This document shows, piece after piece, positions 21,068-28,732 of a stretch of DNA of 64,000 nucleotides. Every line of letters begins with the position of its first letter. Position 1 is the first letter of the stretch. Made by a program: the position numbers and the translations under genes. The notes beneath the pieces are model-generated. The model searched no databases and was not told where the DNA came from. It saw nothing but the letters and a program-made list of their open reading frames with translations. Source of the DNA: Pseudorhodoferax soli (GTDB lineage Bacteria; Pseudomonadota; Gammaproteobacteria; Burkholderiales; Burkholderiaceae_C); contig NZ_QPJK01000004.1 of the NCBI RefSeq assembly GCF_003337555.1, positions 409,320 through 473,319 of the forward strand, read 5' to 3'.

Positions 21068-21448
21068 TCAGGCCATCAGGCTCACGTGCGCCGACACCAC
21101 GCGCCAGCCCTCGGGCAGGCGCACCCAGGTCTGGCTCTGGCGGCCGATGCGGGGGCTGCCTTCGCGCTGGAACTCGATGTTGGTGGTGGCGAAATCGCGG
21201 CCGTAGGTGGTGATGGCGGTGCGCGTGACGGTGCGGGCCAGGCCCTGCGACGGGCGGCCGGCGCGGAAGGCCTGGATCGCTTCGTAGCCGTACAGGTTCT
21301 CGCCGGCGCCGTAGCGCAGGGTGTGGGGGCTGTTCCAGAACAGTGCGTCCAGCACCTCGACCTTGTTGTTCACAAGGGCGTCTTCGTACTGTGCGAATGC
21401 GGCGGTCACTTCGGCCAGCACGTGGGGAATGTTGATCTCTTGGGTCAT
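21068..21448 (-). CDS. atzH: AtzH-like protein (DUF3225, SnoaL/NTF2 fold)
   Basis: 126-residue NTF2-like protein: an N-terminal helix pair ([29 protein letters not shown]) then a curved beta sheet ending [21 protein letters not shown]. It belongs to the DUF3225 group whose member AtzH accompanies AtzE/AtzG in cyanurate degradation. As I recall, AtzH is assigned to decarboxylation of 1,3-dicarboxyurea to allophanate. Context is strong because atzE and atzG lie directly upstream in the same direction, though a 348-base repeat-filled gap intervenes. The enzymatic role is from family knowledge, not from residues I can verify. Confidence 0.8.
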   Translation of the reverse strand: MTQEINIPHVLAEVTAAFAQYEDALVNNKVEVLDALFWNSPHTLRYGAGENLYGYEAIQAFRAGRPSQGLARTVTRTAITTYGRDFATTNIEFQREGSPRIGRQSQTWVRLPEGWRVVSAHVSLMA

Positions 21449-21497
21449 GGTCGGTTCAGCGGTGTGTTGCTCGCGGTGCGTGCTGGGGTTGCGGGTG

Positions 21498-21746
21498 GGC
21501 CGAGGCCACCGGGTGGCCCCTTCCGCGAATGTCCTCCGCCAGGGCCGCAGGCGGCCCAGGCTCCTCCTTTATTTCGCTGCAGGGGCCACCCAGTACCCTC
21601 GGCCTTGGACACTTCGCGTCGTGCAGGCCGGTCAAGCGGGGCGCCCATGGACCGCGTCGATGGTGTGTTCTCCGCAGCGAAATAAAGGAGGAGCCCCGGG
21701 CCGCCTGCGGCCCGGGGCGGGTGACATTCGCGGAGGAGAGCACACC
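21498..21746. repeat. Pair of head-to-head palindromic repeat units between atzE and atzH
   Basis: The 348-base gap between atzH and atzE (21449-21796) holds no gene but two related elements. Unit A (21498-21604) is bounded by GGCCGAGG / CCTCGGCC. Unit B (21662-21746) is bounded by GGTGTGTTCTCC / GGAGAGCACACC. Both contain the same roughly 55-bp core in opposite orientation (21526-21580 and 21674-21730), including CTCCTCCTTTATTTCGCTGC and an internal GGGCCGC-AG-GCGGCCC hairpin. The pair can form one long cruciform. This looks like a REP/MITE-type mosaic element. Small open frames through it are artefacts of the palindromes. Confidence 0.75.
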
Positions 21747-21796
21747 GTCGGCGCGGTCTCGCGCCTCCACTCGCCACCTAGGAACGACAAACCGCG

Positions 21797-23209
21797 TCAT
21801 GGCAAAGAGGCGACAGGCGCCCGCACCACACCCAGCCCCTCCAACACCGCCGCAGCACGCAGCGTGATGTCTTCACGCCAGGGCGCCGCAATCAGCTGCA
21901 CGCCGATGGGCAGCTTGGGATGCGCATCCCACACCGGCACGGCGCACACCGGCAAGCCGATGCACGAGATCGGCTGTGTCAGCAAGCCCATGCTGGGGCG
22001 CAGTGGTAGCCGGCGTTCGCCCAGCGTGAGCCACTCGGTGCCGATGGGTGTGGCGGCGCAGGGCGTGGCCGGCGCCAGCAGCAGGTCGAATTGCGAGAAC
22101 ACGCGCGCCACGGCTTCGGCGTACACGCGGCGCACACGCTGCGCGCGCGCCACCCAGGCGGCCGGCAACAGCGCGCCGGCCAGGAAGCGGTCGCGCGAAT
22201 GCGGCTCGAAGTCCTGGGCGCGGCGGCGCAGGTCTTCCAGGTGCAGCGAGCCGGCTTCGGCGTTGGTGATCAGGAAGGCGGCGGCGCGGCCCTCTTCCAC
22301 CATCGGCAGTTCGACGCGGTCGCGCGCGCCCAGTGCTTCGGCCACGCGGCCGACAGCGTCCAGTGCTTCTGGCAATGCGTTGTGCTGGAACCATCCACCC
22401 AGCACGCCGATCCGCAGTCCCGCGATGCCGTGGCCCAGCACCGGTGTGACGGGCTCGGCCACGCGCTGCGCACAGCCCGGGTCGCGCAAGCTGCCCTGCT
22501 CCGGGCCCTGCATGGCGTCGTAGCTCAGCGCCAAATCGCGCACCGAGCGCGCGAACGGGCCCAGGTGGTCCAGGCTGGAGATGAACGGGTAGCTGCCGCT
22601 GCGCGGCAGGCGGCCGAAGGTGGGCTTCAGGCTGAAGATGCCGCACAGCGAGGCCGGCACGCGGATCGAGCCGTTGGTGTCCGAGCCCAGCGTGATCGGC
22701 ACCTGGCCGGCCGCCACGGCCGCGCCCGAGCCGCCCGACGAACCACCGGCCACGCAGTTCAGGTCGTGCGGATTGCGGCACGGCCCTTCGTGGCTGTTCT
22801 CGGTCGTGAAGCCGTAGGCGTATTCGTCCATGTTGAGCGCGCCGACCAGCACGGCGCCGGCCGCCTCCAGCCGCTGCACCAGCACGCCATCGGCGCTGGC
22901 GGGGGCGCTGTCGCGCTCGATCTTGGAGCCTGCCAGCGTGCGCAGGCCGGCGATGTCGAACAGGTTCTTGACCGCGAACGGCACGCCCAGCAGCGGCAGC
23001 GCGGCCATCTCCGCACCGCCCGCATCCAGCGCCGCGGCGCGTGCCAGTGCACGCTCGCGCACCAGGTCGGTGAAGGCGTTGACGCGGCCGTCCGTGGCGG
23101 CGATGCGGGCCAGGCTGGCCTCGGCCAGCGCCGTGGCACTGACCGCGCCTGCGCGCACGGCGGCGGCCATGCCGGCGGCGTCGCCGAGCAACAGGTCGGC
23201 AGCGCTCAT
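21797..23209 (-). CDS. atzE: AtzE-type amidase (1-carboxybiuret hydrolase catalytic subunit)
   Basis: 470-residue amidase-signature enzyme. The triad is K81 (PFAVKNLFD), cis-Ser S157 (in GGSSGGSG) and nucleophile S181 (SDTNGSIRVP). Family members named AtzE hydrolyse 1-carboxybiuret, the unstable product of cyanuric-acid or triuret hydrolysis, and need the small partner AtzG. The adjoining 67-residue DUF4089 gene, overlapping by 4 bases (23206-23209), makes the AtzE assignment much stronger than a generic amidase call. AtzE/AtzG are thought to derive from the GatA/GatC pair, genuine copies of which lie at 3.2-5.0 kb. Confidence 0.88.
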   Translation of the reverse strand: MSAADLLLGDAAGMAAAVRAGAVSATALAEASLARIAATDGRVNAFTDLVRERALARAAALDAGGAEMAALPLLGVPFAVKNLFDIAGLRTLAGSKIERDSAPASADGVLVQRLEAAGAVLVGALNMDEYAYGFTTENSHEGPCRNPHDLNCVAGGSSGGSGAAVAAGQVPITLGSDTNGSIRVPASLCGIFSLKPTFGRLPRSGSYPFISSLDHLGPFARSVRDLALSYDAMQGPEQGSLRDPGCAQRVAEPVTPVLGHGIAGLRIGVLGGWFQHNALPEALDAVGRVAEALGARDRVELPMVEEGRAAAFLITNAEAGSLHLEDLRRRAQDFEPHSRDRFLAGALLPAAWVARAQRVRRVYAEAVARVFSQFDLLLAPATPCAATPIGTEWLTLGERRLPLRPSMGLLTQPISCIGLPVCAVPVWDAHPKLPIGVQLIAAPWREDITLRAAAVLEGLGVVRAPVASLP

Positions 23210-23409
23210 GGGGTTCCTTCCGGAGAGATCGGCGTGAAATGCACGGCCGTCTCATCGTGCGGTGCCAGCGGCACGCGGTCCACGGCGTCGGCCATGCCGG
23301 CCGCCAGCGCGAAGAACTGCAGCACGCCAGGGCGGTGCGCGGGGTCCAGGGTCAAGCCCAGCGCGGGCGCCGCGGCGCCCACGTAGGCTTCGATCTGCTG
23401 TGGTGTCAA
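23206..23409 (-). CDS. atzG: AtzG-like small subunit (DUF4089)
   Basis: 67-residue protein, MTPQQIEAYVGAAAPALGL followed by a helical segment and a Pro/Glu-rich C-terminus (VPLAPHDETAVHFTPISPEG). It has the length and helix-plus-tail plan of AtzG, a GatC-like subunit that stabilises AtzE and completes its oligomer. The stop overlaps the atzE ATG by 4 bases, so the two subunits should be made in step. It is preceded after 19 bases by an ABC ATPase gene in the same direction. Confidence 0.85.
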   Translation of the reverse strand: MTPQQIEAYVGAAAPALGLTLDPAHRPGVLQFFALAAGMADAVDRVPLAPHDETAVHFTPISPEGTP

Positions 23410-23428
23410 AGATGGCTCCTCGTGCGCG

Positions 23429-24250
23429 CTAGCGCCGCACCTCGCGCTGGAAGATCTCCAGGCTCAGCTTCTTGGCACTGATGAAGCTGGGCTGGCTCAG
23501 CGTCTCCACCGTGCGCGGGCGCGGATCGTTGTAAGGCAAGATCTCTGCCACCTTGGTCGGCCGCTTGGTCAGCAGCAGCACCTCGTCGGCCAGGTACACC
23601 GCCTCTTCCAGGTCGTGCGAGACCAGCAGCATGGTGGTGCCGGTCTGCATGAACACCTCCTGCAGCTTCTCGCGGATGAAGAGGGTCATCTCGAAGTCCA
23701 GCGCCGAGAACGGCTCGTCCAGGAACAGCACCTCGGGGTTGGGCGCCAGCGCCCGCATGATCGAGGCAGTCTGCTGCTGCCCGCCCGACATCTCGTACGG
23801 GTAGCGGTTCAGGTCGAACTTCACGTCGAAGCTGGCCACCAGCTCGGCCATGCGCCGGTCGACCTCGACCTTGCTCTTGCCGGCCAGCTTGAGCGGATAG
23901 GCGATGTTGTCGATGGTGCGCATCCACGGGAACATGGCCTCGCGGTAGTTCTGGAACACGTAGCCGATCTTGGTGTCCTTGAGCGACTTGCCGTCGAACA
24001 AGATCTCCCCCGAATCGATGGGAATCAGCCCGGCGATCATGTTGATCAGCGTGCTCTTGCCGCAGCCGTTGGGCCCGAACACCGAGACGATCTTGTGCTT
24101 CGGAATGTCGAGGTCGAAGTTCTCGTACAGCGGCCAGCCGGCGAAGTACTTCGTCAGTCCGCGGATGGTGATGTGGGTGCCGGCCGGGCCGGGCTGGAAG
24201 GCGGGCTTCGGCACGTCGGCGAAGACCGGGGCGTTCACAACAGCATTCAT
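23429..24250 (-). CDS. ABC transporter ATPase (nitrate/sulfonate/taurine type)
   Basis: 273-residue ATP-binding subunit. Walker A GPNGCGKST is near residue 66, the Q-loop is YVFQNYREAMFPW, the signature is MSGGQQQTASIMRA, Walker B is VLFLDEPFSALD and the switch region is LLVSHDLEEA. The ATG at 24250 overlaps the permease stop by 4 bases and was preferred over one four codons upstream. With the permease and receptor encoded next to it, it forms an SsuABC/TauABC-like importer. Next to atzG/atzE/atzF, biuret or a related urea compound is the inferred cargo. Confidence 0.9.
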   Translation of the reverse strand: MNAVVNAPVFADVPKPAFQPGPAGTHITIRGLTKYFAGWPLYENFDLDIPKHKIVSVFGPNGCGKSTLINMIAGLIPIDSGEILFDGKSLKDTKIGYVFQNYREAMFPWMRTIDNIAYPLKLAGKSKVEVDRRMAELVASFDVKFDLNRYPYEMSGGQQQTASIMRALAPNPEVLFLDEPFSALDFEMTLFIREKLQEVFMQTGTTMLLVSHDLEEAVYLADEVLLLTKRPTKVAEILPYNDPRPRTVETLSQPSFISAKKLSLEIFQREVRR

Positions 24251-25074
24251 CGTCCGCTCCAATGCACGATCTTGCGTTCCAGCATCAGGAACAGGATGTT
24301 CAGCGCGTAGCCCAGGGCCCCCGCCGCGAGGATGGACGCGTACATGTCGCGCACGTTCATCACCTGCTGCGAATTGATGATGCGGTTGCCCAGCCCGCTG
24401 TCAGCGCCGATGAACATCTCGGCCACGATCACGATCACCAGCGCCATCGACACGGCCGAGCGCAGGCCGACGAAGCTGGGCTGCAGGCTCTCCCAGATCA
24501 GCACGTCCTTGAACACCTGCCAGCGCGTGGCGCCCATCACCCTGGCCGCCATCACGCGCTGCTTGCGTGCATTGATGACCCCGTAGGCGCTGTTGAACAC
24601 CACGATCAGGAAGGCGCCGAACGCGGCGATGGCGACCTTGTTGACGTCGGACACGCCGAAGATCATCAGGAACAGCGGGATCAGCGCCGACGATGGCGTA
24701 GAGCGGAAGAAGTCGATCAGGAACTCCACGCTGCGGTAGGCCTTCTCGTTGCTGCCCAGCAGCACGCCCAGCGGCATGCCGACGATGGCGGCGATCAGGA
24801 AGGCCTGCAGCGTGCGCCACACCGTCATGAGGAAGTCGCCCAGCAGCGGCCCGCCCCACAGGCCCTTGACGAGCGCGCCCAGCGCGTCGAGCGGGGGCGG
24901 CAGCAGCAGCGCCTTGATCATGCCGGTGCGCACCGCAAGGTCCCACAGGATGAACAGCACGACCGGGCCGATGAAGGGCAATGCCTTGTTCCAGGCCGGT
25001 TCGCGCGGCACTTTGGCGCTGGCCTGGGCCGCAGGCGGTGTCCAGGGCTTGGCGGCCGGGGAGGTGGCGGCCAT
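24247..25074 (-). CDS. ABC transporter permease (nitrate/sulfonate/taurine type)
   Basis: 275-residue permease with six predicted membrane helices and a Pro/Ala-rich cytoplasmic N-terminus (about residues 1-30). The coupling EAA-like loop is AARVMGATRWQVFKDVLIWESLQPSFVGLR, as in the SsuC/TauC family. GADSGLGNRIINSQQVMNVRDMYASI near the C-terminus is also characteristic. It is coupled to the ATPase gene by a 4-base overlap and follows the receptor gene after 3 bases. Confidence 0.9.
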   Translation of the reverse strand: MAATSPAAKPWTPPAAQASAKVPREPAWNKALPFIGPVVLFILWDLAVRTGMIKALLLPPPLDALGALVKGLWGGPLLGDFLMTVWRTLQAFLIAAIVGMPLGVLLGSNEKAYRSVEFLIDFFRSTPSSALIPLFLMIFGVSDVNKVAIAAFGAFLIVVFNSAYGVINARKQRVMAARVMGATRWQVFKDVLIWESLQPSFVGLRSAVSMALVIVIVAEMFIGADSGLGNRIINSQQVMNVRDMYASILAAGALGYALNILFLMLERKIVHWSGR

Positions 25075-25077
25075 GGC

Positions 25078-26085
25078 TCAACCCTTGTAGAGCATGGTCT
25101 CAACCATCAGCCGCGAGCTGAAGATGCCCTTCTCGCTGAACAGGTCGAAGAACTTCTGGAAGTGCGCGATGTCGGCCGGCTTGAATTCGTCGTACATCAT
25201 GTAGGCGGCCAGCGGCACCTCGCCCGTCAGCGGGCCTTCGATGGCGGTGTAGCCCTTCATGTACTGGCGCGCTTCGTCCGGCTTGGTGCGCACGTAGGCC
25301 ACGCCCTTGGCATAGGCGGCGATGAACTTCTTGGCCTCGGCCGGGTTCTTCTTGATGAAGGCGGATGTCAGCGATGCCGAGCCGCCGAACCACGGCGCCA
25401 TCGGGTCGCCCAGCACGTAGCGCGCAATCACGCCGGCCTCCAGCACACGGGTGGTGCCGTTCATGCGGCCGATGGTGCCGGTGGGCTCCAGCGTATAGCA
25501 GCCGTCCAGCTGGCCCGCCGCCAGGGCCGCGACGTGCTGGCCGATGGGCAACTCGACCACCGTGGCGCCGGTCGCGCCGCCGCGCTCCAGCACGGTCTTG
25601 GCCAGCGTCACGTTCTGGATGCCGGGGCCCGAGCCCACGCGCTTGCCCTTGAGGTCGGCCATCACCTTGGCCGGGCTGCCGGCCGGCACGATGACCTCGT
25701 CCAGCACGTTCTTGGCGTTGCTGGGGTTGGAGCAGAAGATCTTGAAGGTGCCCGGCGCGGCGATCTCGCCGATGGCGATGTTGGCCGAGCCGGTGCCGTT
25801 GGCGCTGCCGTCGGCGCGGTCGGACAGCATGCCTTCCATGACCTGCTGGGCGCCGGCGAACTTGAGCGGCTCGACGTTCAGGCCGGCCTCCTTGAAGTAG
25901 CCCAGCTCGACCGCCGCGTAGAACGGCAGGCCGGCGGCAATCGGCCAGTAGCCCACGCGGATCTTCGGGCCGGCCTGCGCGTGCAGCGCCATCGGCGCGC
26001 CGAGCGTGGCCAGCGCAGCCGAGGCACCGGCGGTCTTGAGCAGGCGGCGTCGCGCCAGGGACGGGGAAGCGGGTCGGTTCAGCAT
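25078..26085 (-). CDS. Periplasmic substrate-binding protein (SsuA/NMT1-like)
   Basis: 335-residue receptor. The leader MLNRPASPSLARRRLLKTAGASA carries a twin-arginine-like RRRLLK and a hydrophobic segment ending ALHAQA, so Tat export is likely. The mature protein starts KIRVGYWPIAAGLPFYAAVELGYFKEAGLNV, a typical opening of NMT1/SsuA-like receptors. It also has LKGKRVGSGPGIQNVTLAKTVLERGG and DGCYTLEPTGTI. The ATG at 26085 was chosen to begin with the leader. It lies 34 bases after atzF in the operon. Confidence 0.9.
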   Translation of the reverse strand: MLNRPASPSLARRRLLKTAGASAALATLGAPMALHAQAGPKIRVGYWPIAAGLPFYAAVELGYFKEAGLNVEPLKFAGAQQVMEGMLSDRADGSANGTGSANIAIGEIAAPGTFKIFCSNPSNAKNVLDEVIVPAGSPAKVMADLKGKRVGSGPGIQNVTLAKTVLERGGATGATVVELPIGQHVAALAAGQLDGCYTLEPTGTIGRMNGTTRVLEAGVIARYVLGDPMAPWFGGSASLTSAFIKKNPAEAKKFIAAYAKGVAYVRTKPDEARQYMKGYTAIEGPLTGEVPLAAYMMYDEFKPADIAHFQKFFDLFSEKGIFSSRLMVETMLYKG

Positions 26086-26119
26086 GGTTCTCTCCTGCAA
26101 GGGCGATGGATGGAAAGGG

Positions 26120-27862
26120 TCAGGTCGCAGTGGCACGGGCCTGCAGAAACGCACGCCAGCCGCCGAAATGGGTGATGTCCTGCGCGCCCTCCAGCGCCAG
26201 GGGCTCGCAGACGAAGCCCTGCAGCGCGCTGCCGTCGGCCAGCTGCAGCGTGCCGATGCCCAGCGGCGGCGGGATCAGCGCGACGAAGCTGCCGTACGCG
26301 GTGGCCGGCATGCGCCAGACCTCCACCGCGATGCGCGCGCCCTGCCCCGGCGCCACGCGCAAGAGGCCGGGCTTGGGCGGCACCGTGCCGGGCAGCGCGA
26401 ACAGGCGGTAGTCGGGCACCGTCTCGCCGGCCCGCAGCAGCACGGCGCCGCGCTCGGTCAGCTGCCCGTTCAGCGGCAGGCCCGAGAGGTGCGCGCCGAC
26501 GACGACCACGTCGACCGTGGCGGCCGGTCGCAGCGCGGCGATCGGGGCCGGGGGCGGCAACGGCGCCCCGGTGGCGCCCAGCGCGAGGCCGGTGGCGTGG
26601 TGGTAGCGCTGGCCCAGGTCGGCCAGCTGCCAGTCGCTGCCGCAGGGGCCGATCAGCGTGATGCCGAACGGCAGGCCGTCGGGCCGCAGGCTGCTGGGCA
26701 CCGAGATGGCGGCGTAGTCCAGCAGGTTGACGAAGTTCGTGTAGGCGCCCAGGTTGCGGTTCAGCACCACCGGGTCGGCCAGCATCTGGGCCACGGTGTA
26801 GTGCGTGGGCGCAGTGGGCACCAGCAGCACGTCGATGCCGTCCCAAAGCGCGGCGGCCTGCTGGCCGAAAGCGCGCAGCTGGGTCTGGGCGTCCACGAGG
26901 TCGGCGGCGCTGTAGCCCTTGCCGGCCAGCAGGATGCCGCGCACGGGCTCGACGATCTGGTCGGCGTGCGCGTCGACGAAGGGGCGCACGGCGGCGTAGC
27001 GCTCGGCCACCAGCGCGCTCTCGTACAGCAGCGCGGCGGCGCCGGCCAGCGGTGCGTAGTCGATCTCCACGGGCGTGCCGCCCTGCGCGCGCAGGCGCTC
27101 GATGGCTTGGGCGAAGGCGTCGGCGGCCAGCGCGTCGCCATGGAACTCCAGCGGCGCCGGCACGCCGAAGCGGAATGCGGCCGGCAGCGGCGTGGTGGCC
27201 ATGGGCAGGCGGCGGGCGTACGGGTCTTGTGCGTCGTAGCCCTGGGCCACGGCCAGCACGCGCGCCGCCACGTCGACCGTGCGCGCGAAGATGGAGACGC
27301 AGTCCACGCTCTGCGCGGCCGGCACCACGCCGTGCGTACTGATGAGGCCCTTGCTGGGCTTGATGCCGACGATGTTGTTGAGCCCCGCCGGCACGCGGCC
27401 AGAGCCCGCCGTGTCGGTGCCCAGCGCGAAATCGACCTGGCCCGTGGCCACCACGTAGGCCGAGCCGGAGCTGGAGCCGCCCGACACGTACGCCGGGTCG
27501 ATGGCATTGGGCACCGGGCCGTAGGGCGAGCGCGTGCCGTTCAGCCCGCAGGCGAACTGGTCGAGATTCGTCTTGCCGTGCAGCGCTGCACCCGCATCGA
27601 GCAGGCGCTGCACCACGCTGGCGTTCTGCGCAGGCTGGTAGGCAAAGGCCGGGCACGCTGCGGTGGTGGCGAAACCGGCCGCGTCGATGTTGTCCTTGGC
27701 AGCGAACGACAGCCCGGCAAGCGGGCCACTGGTGGCGGTCTGCACGGGAGAGGACGCGCGGGCGATCCACGCGTTGCCGGGCTGGGCGAGCGGTTCGGCC
27801 GCGCCGGTCGCGGGGCTTGGGGAGGAGGTTTCGTGTTGCACCACTTTGACGCATCCAATCAT
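26120..27862 (-). CDS. atzF: Allophanate hydrolase AtzF
   Basis: Hydrolyses allophanate to two ammonia and two CO2, the final step of biuret/cyanurate catabolism. The amidase domain (about 30-410) has triad K56 (SFAAKDNID), cis-Ser S130 (SGGSSSGSA) and S154 (TDTAGSGRVP). A second domain (about 430-580: VVVVGAHLSGLPLNGQLTERG...KPGLLRV...VEVWRMP) is the C-terminal extension that distinguishes AtzF from plain amidases. The ATG at 27862 gives 580 residues; GTG codons at 27844 and 27841 are alternatives that would free the overlapping palindrome to act as a promoter operator. It is the first gene of the whole minus-strand cluster. Confidence 0.9.
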   Translation of the reverse strand: MIGCVKVVQHETSSPSPATGAAEPLAQPGNAWIARASSPVQTATSGPLAGLSFAAKDNIDAAGFATTAACPAFAYQPAQNASVVQRLLDAGAALHGKTNLDQFACGLNGTRSPYGPVPNAIDPAYVSGGSSSGSAYVVATGQVDFALGTDTAGSGRVPAGLNNIVGIKPSKGLISTHGVVPAAQSVDCVSIFARTVDVAARVLAVAQGYDAQDPYARRLPMATTPLPAAFRFGVPAPLEFHGDALAADAFAQAIERLRAQGGTPVEIDYAPLAGAAALLYESALVAERYAAVRPFVDAHADQIVEPVRGILLAGKGYSAADLVDAQTQLRAFGQQAAALWDGIDVLLVPTAPTHYTVAQMLADPVVLNRNLGAYTNFVNLLDYAAISVPSSLRPDGLPFGITLIGPCGSDWQLADLGQRYHHATGLALGATGAPLPPPAPIAALRPAATVDVVVVGAHLSGLPLNGQLTERGAVLLRAGETVPDYRLFALPGTVPPKPGLLRVAPGQGARIAVEVWRMPATAYGSFVALIPPPLGIGTLQLADGSALQGFVCEPLALEGAQDITHFGGWRAFLQARATAT

Positions 27863-27874
27863 GTGTACATGATG
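27859..27874. promoter_or_regulatory. Candidate GntR/FCD operator at the atzF start
   Basis: ATCATGT-GT-ACATGAT is a 7-bp perfect inverted repeat with a 2-bp centre, and fits the GT..AC-centred operators of FCD-type GntR regulators. It covers the ATG at 27862 and would be just upstream if atzF starts at GTG 27844. A GntR gene of that type closes the same cluster. Confidence 0.45.
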
Positions 27875-27956
27875 AGATGCAAGCAGCGTGCCATCGGTCT
27901 GTGCCGCGCGAAGCCATGCCGTCTGTCTTGCAATCCGAACGCAATACACTGCACCG

Positions 27957-28229
27957 ATGAAGACCGCCGTCATTCCCCAAGTGCGCGTGGACCCGGGCTT
28001 GCGCGCGCAACTCGAAGCAGTGTTGCAGCCGGACGAGACGCTGTCGGAGTTCGTCGAAGCCTCCGTGCGCCGCGCTGTCGAGGTACGCCAGGCGCAAACC
28101 CAGTTCCAGGAGCGCGGCCAGGCGGCGTGGGAGAACTACCGGCGCACCGGCGAGGCCGTGCCGGCGGAACAGGTCCTCGGCAAGCTGCAGGCCAGGCTGA
28201 ACGCCAGACGCAAGCAGTTGGGCGGATGA
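27957..28229 (+). CDS. YlcI/YnfO-type antitoxin
   Basis: 90-residue protein beginning MKTAVIPQVRVDPGLRAQLEAVLQ. A ribbon-helix-helix-like N-terminus (about 5-50, including ETLSEFVEASVRRAVEVRQAQ) is followed by a basic helical C-terminus (PAEQVLGKLQARLNARRKQLGG) that would wrap the toxin. This matches the antitoxin partner of ParE/RelE-type toxins, and a toxin gene, now frameshifted, lies 73 bases downstream. Upstream, the 94 bases shared with atzF should carry its autoregulated promoter. Confidence 0.8.
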   Translation: MKTAVIPQVRVDPGLRAQLEAVLQPDETLSEFVEASVRRAVEVRQAQTQFQERGQAAWENYRRTGEAVPAEQVLGKLQARLNARRKQLGG

Positions 28230-28302
28230 GCGGAGCGCCGGGCCGCCCCAAGCAAGCTCGCTCCCCCTCGGTTGGGCAGGCCGCAGGCCGAAGGGGGCTC
28301 CA
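28230..28302. repeat. Intergenic repeat between antitoxin and toxin
   Basis: The 73-base spacer contains CCCCCTCGG ... CCGAAGGGGG arms and a CAAGCAAGCTCGCTCCCCCT segment of the type I associate with dispersed Comamonadaceae intergenic repeats. Toxin and antitoxin genes of this family normally overlap or abut, so the spacer looks like an insertion that separated them. Confidence 0.45.
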
Positions 28303-28616
28303 GTGAGCTTCCAGGTGCTGTTCAGCCCTGAGGCTGACGACGATCTGGAGCGCCTCTTCACCTACCTCCTGGCGAGCGCACAGACCCTGGAAGACCTGGA
28401 CCGGGCCGACGCCGCGATGCAGGCCATCCGGTCGGCCGTCCTCGAGCGATTGGCCACCACGCCCTACATCTTCCGCAAGGTGGGCGCGAGCCCAACCCGG
28501 CGCGAGTTGATCATCCCGTTTGGTGCGACGGGCTACGTGGCGTTGTACGAGATCGCCAACGCCTCACGCGTGGTCGTGCTGCAGTCCGGCATCAGCGAGA
28601 AGAGGACTACCACTGA
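28303..28616 (+). pseudogene. ParE/RelE-family toxin, frameshifted near the C-terminus
   Basis: From GTG 28303 the frame reads (M)SFQVLFSPEADDDLERLFTY... through RRELIIPFGATGYVALYEI and RVVVL, a normal ParE/RelE toxin. After RVVVL (about 28580) it departs from the family. In the other frame the DNA reads RHQREEDYH then TGA at 28614-28616, the expected toxin ending. One missing G (GTGCTGCAGTC where GTGCTGGCAGTC is expected) explains this. As sequenced the frame runs on to 29706 with no homologous tail, so the toxin is probably inactive. An assembly error is the alternative. Confidence 0.75.
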
Positions 28617-28732
28617 GCACCGCAGGGCGAGCCAGCTTCGAGAGGCCCGGTTGCACGAACACAGCCCCTTCATCCCACTGCATTCCGCTAAGCTCCGTTT
28701 CCCCCGTTCCTGCACACCCGCCGCCCACCGCC

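Noticed and set aside
21445-21867. Several small open frames in the atzE-atzH gap
   Set aside because: They exist because the palindromic repeat units read open on both strands; they share no coding features and differ only by repeat copy.
21797-23209. atzE as a second gatA
   Set aside because: A true gatCAB operon is present at 3.2-6.5 kb and this gene is coupled to a DUF4089 (AtzG) partner inside a biuret cluster.
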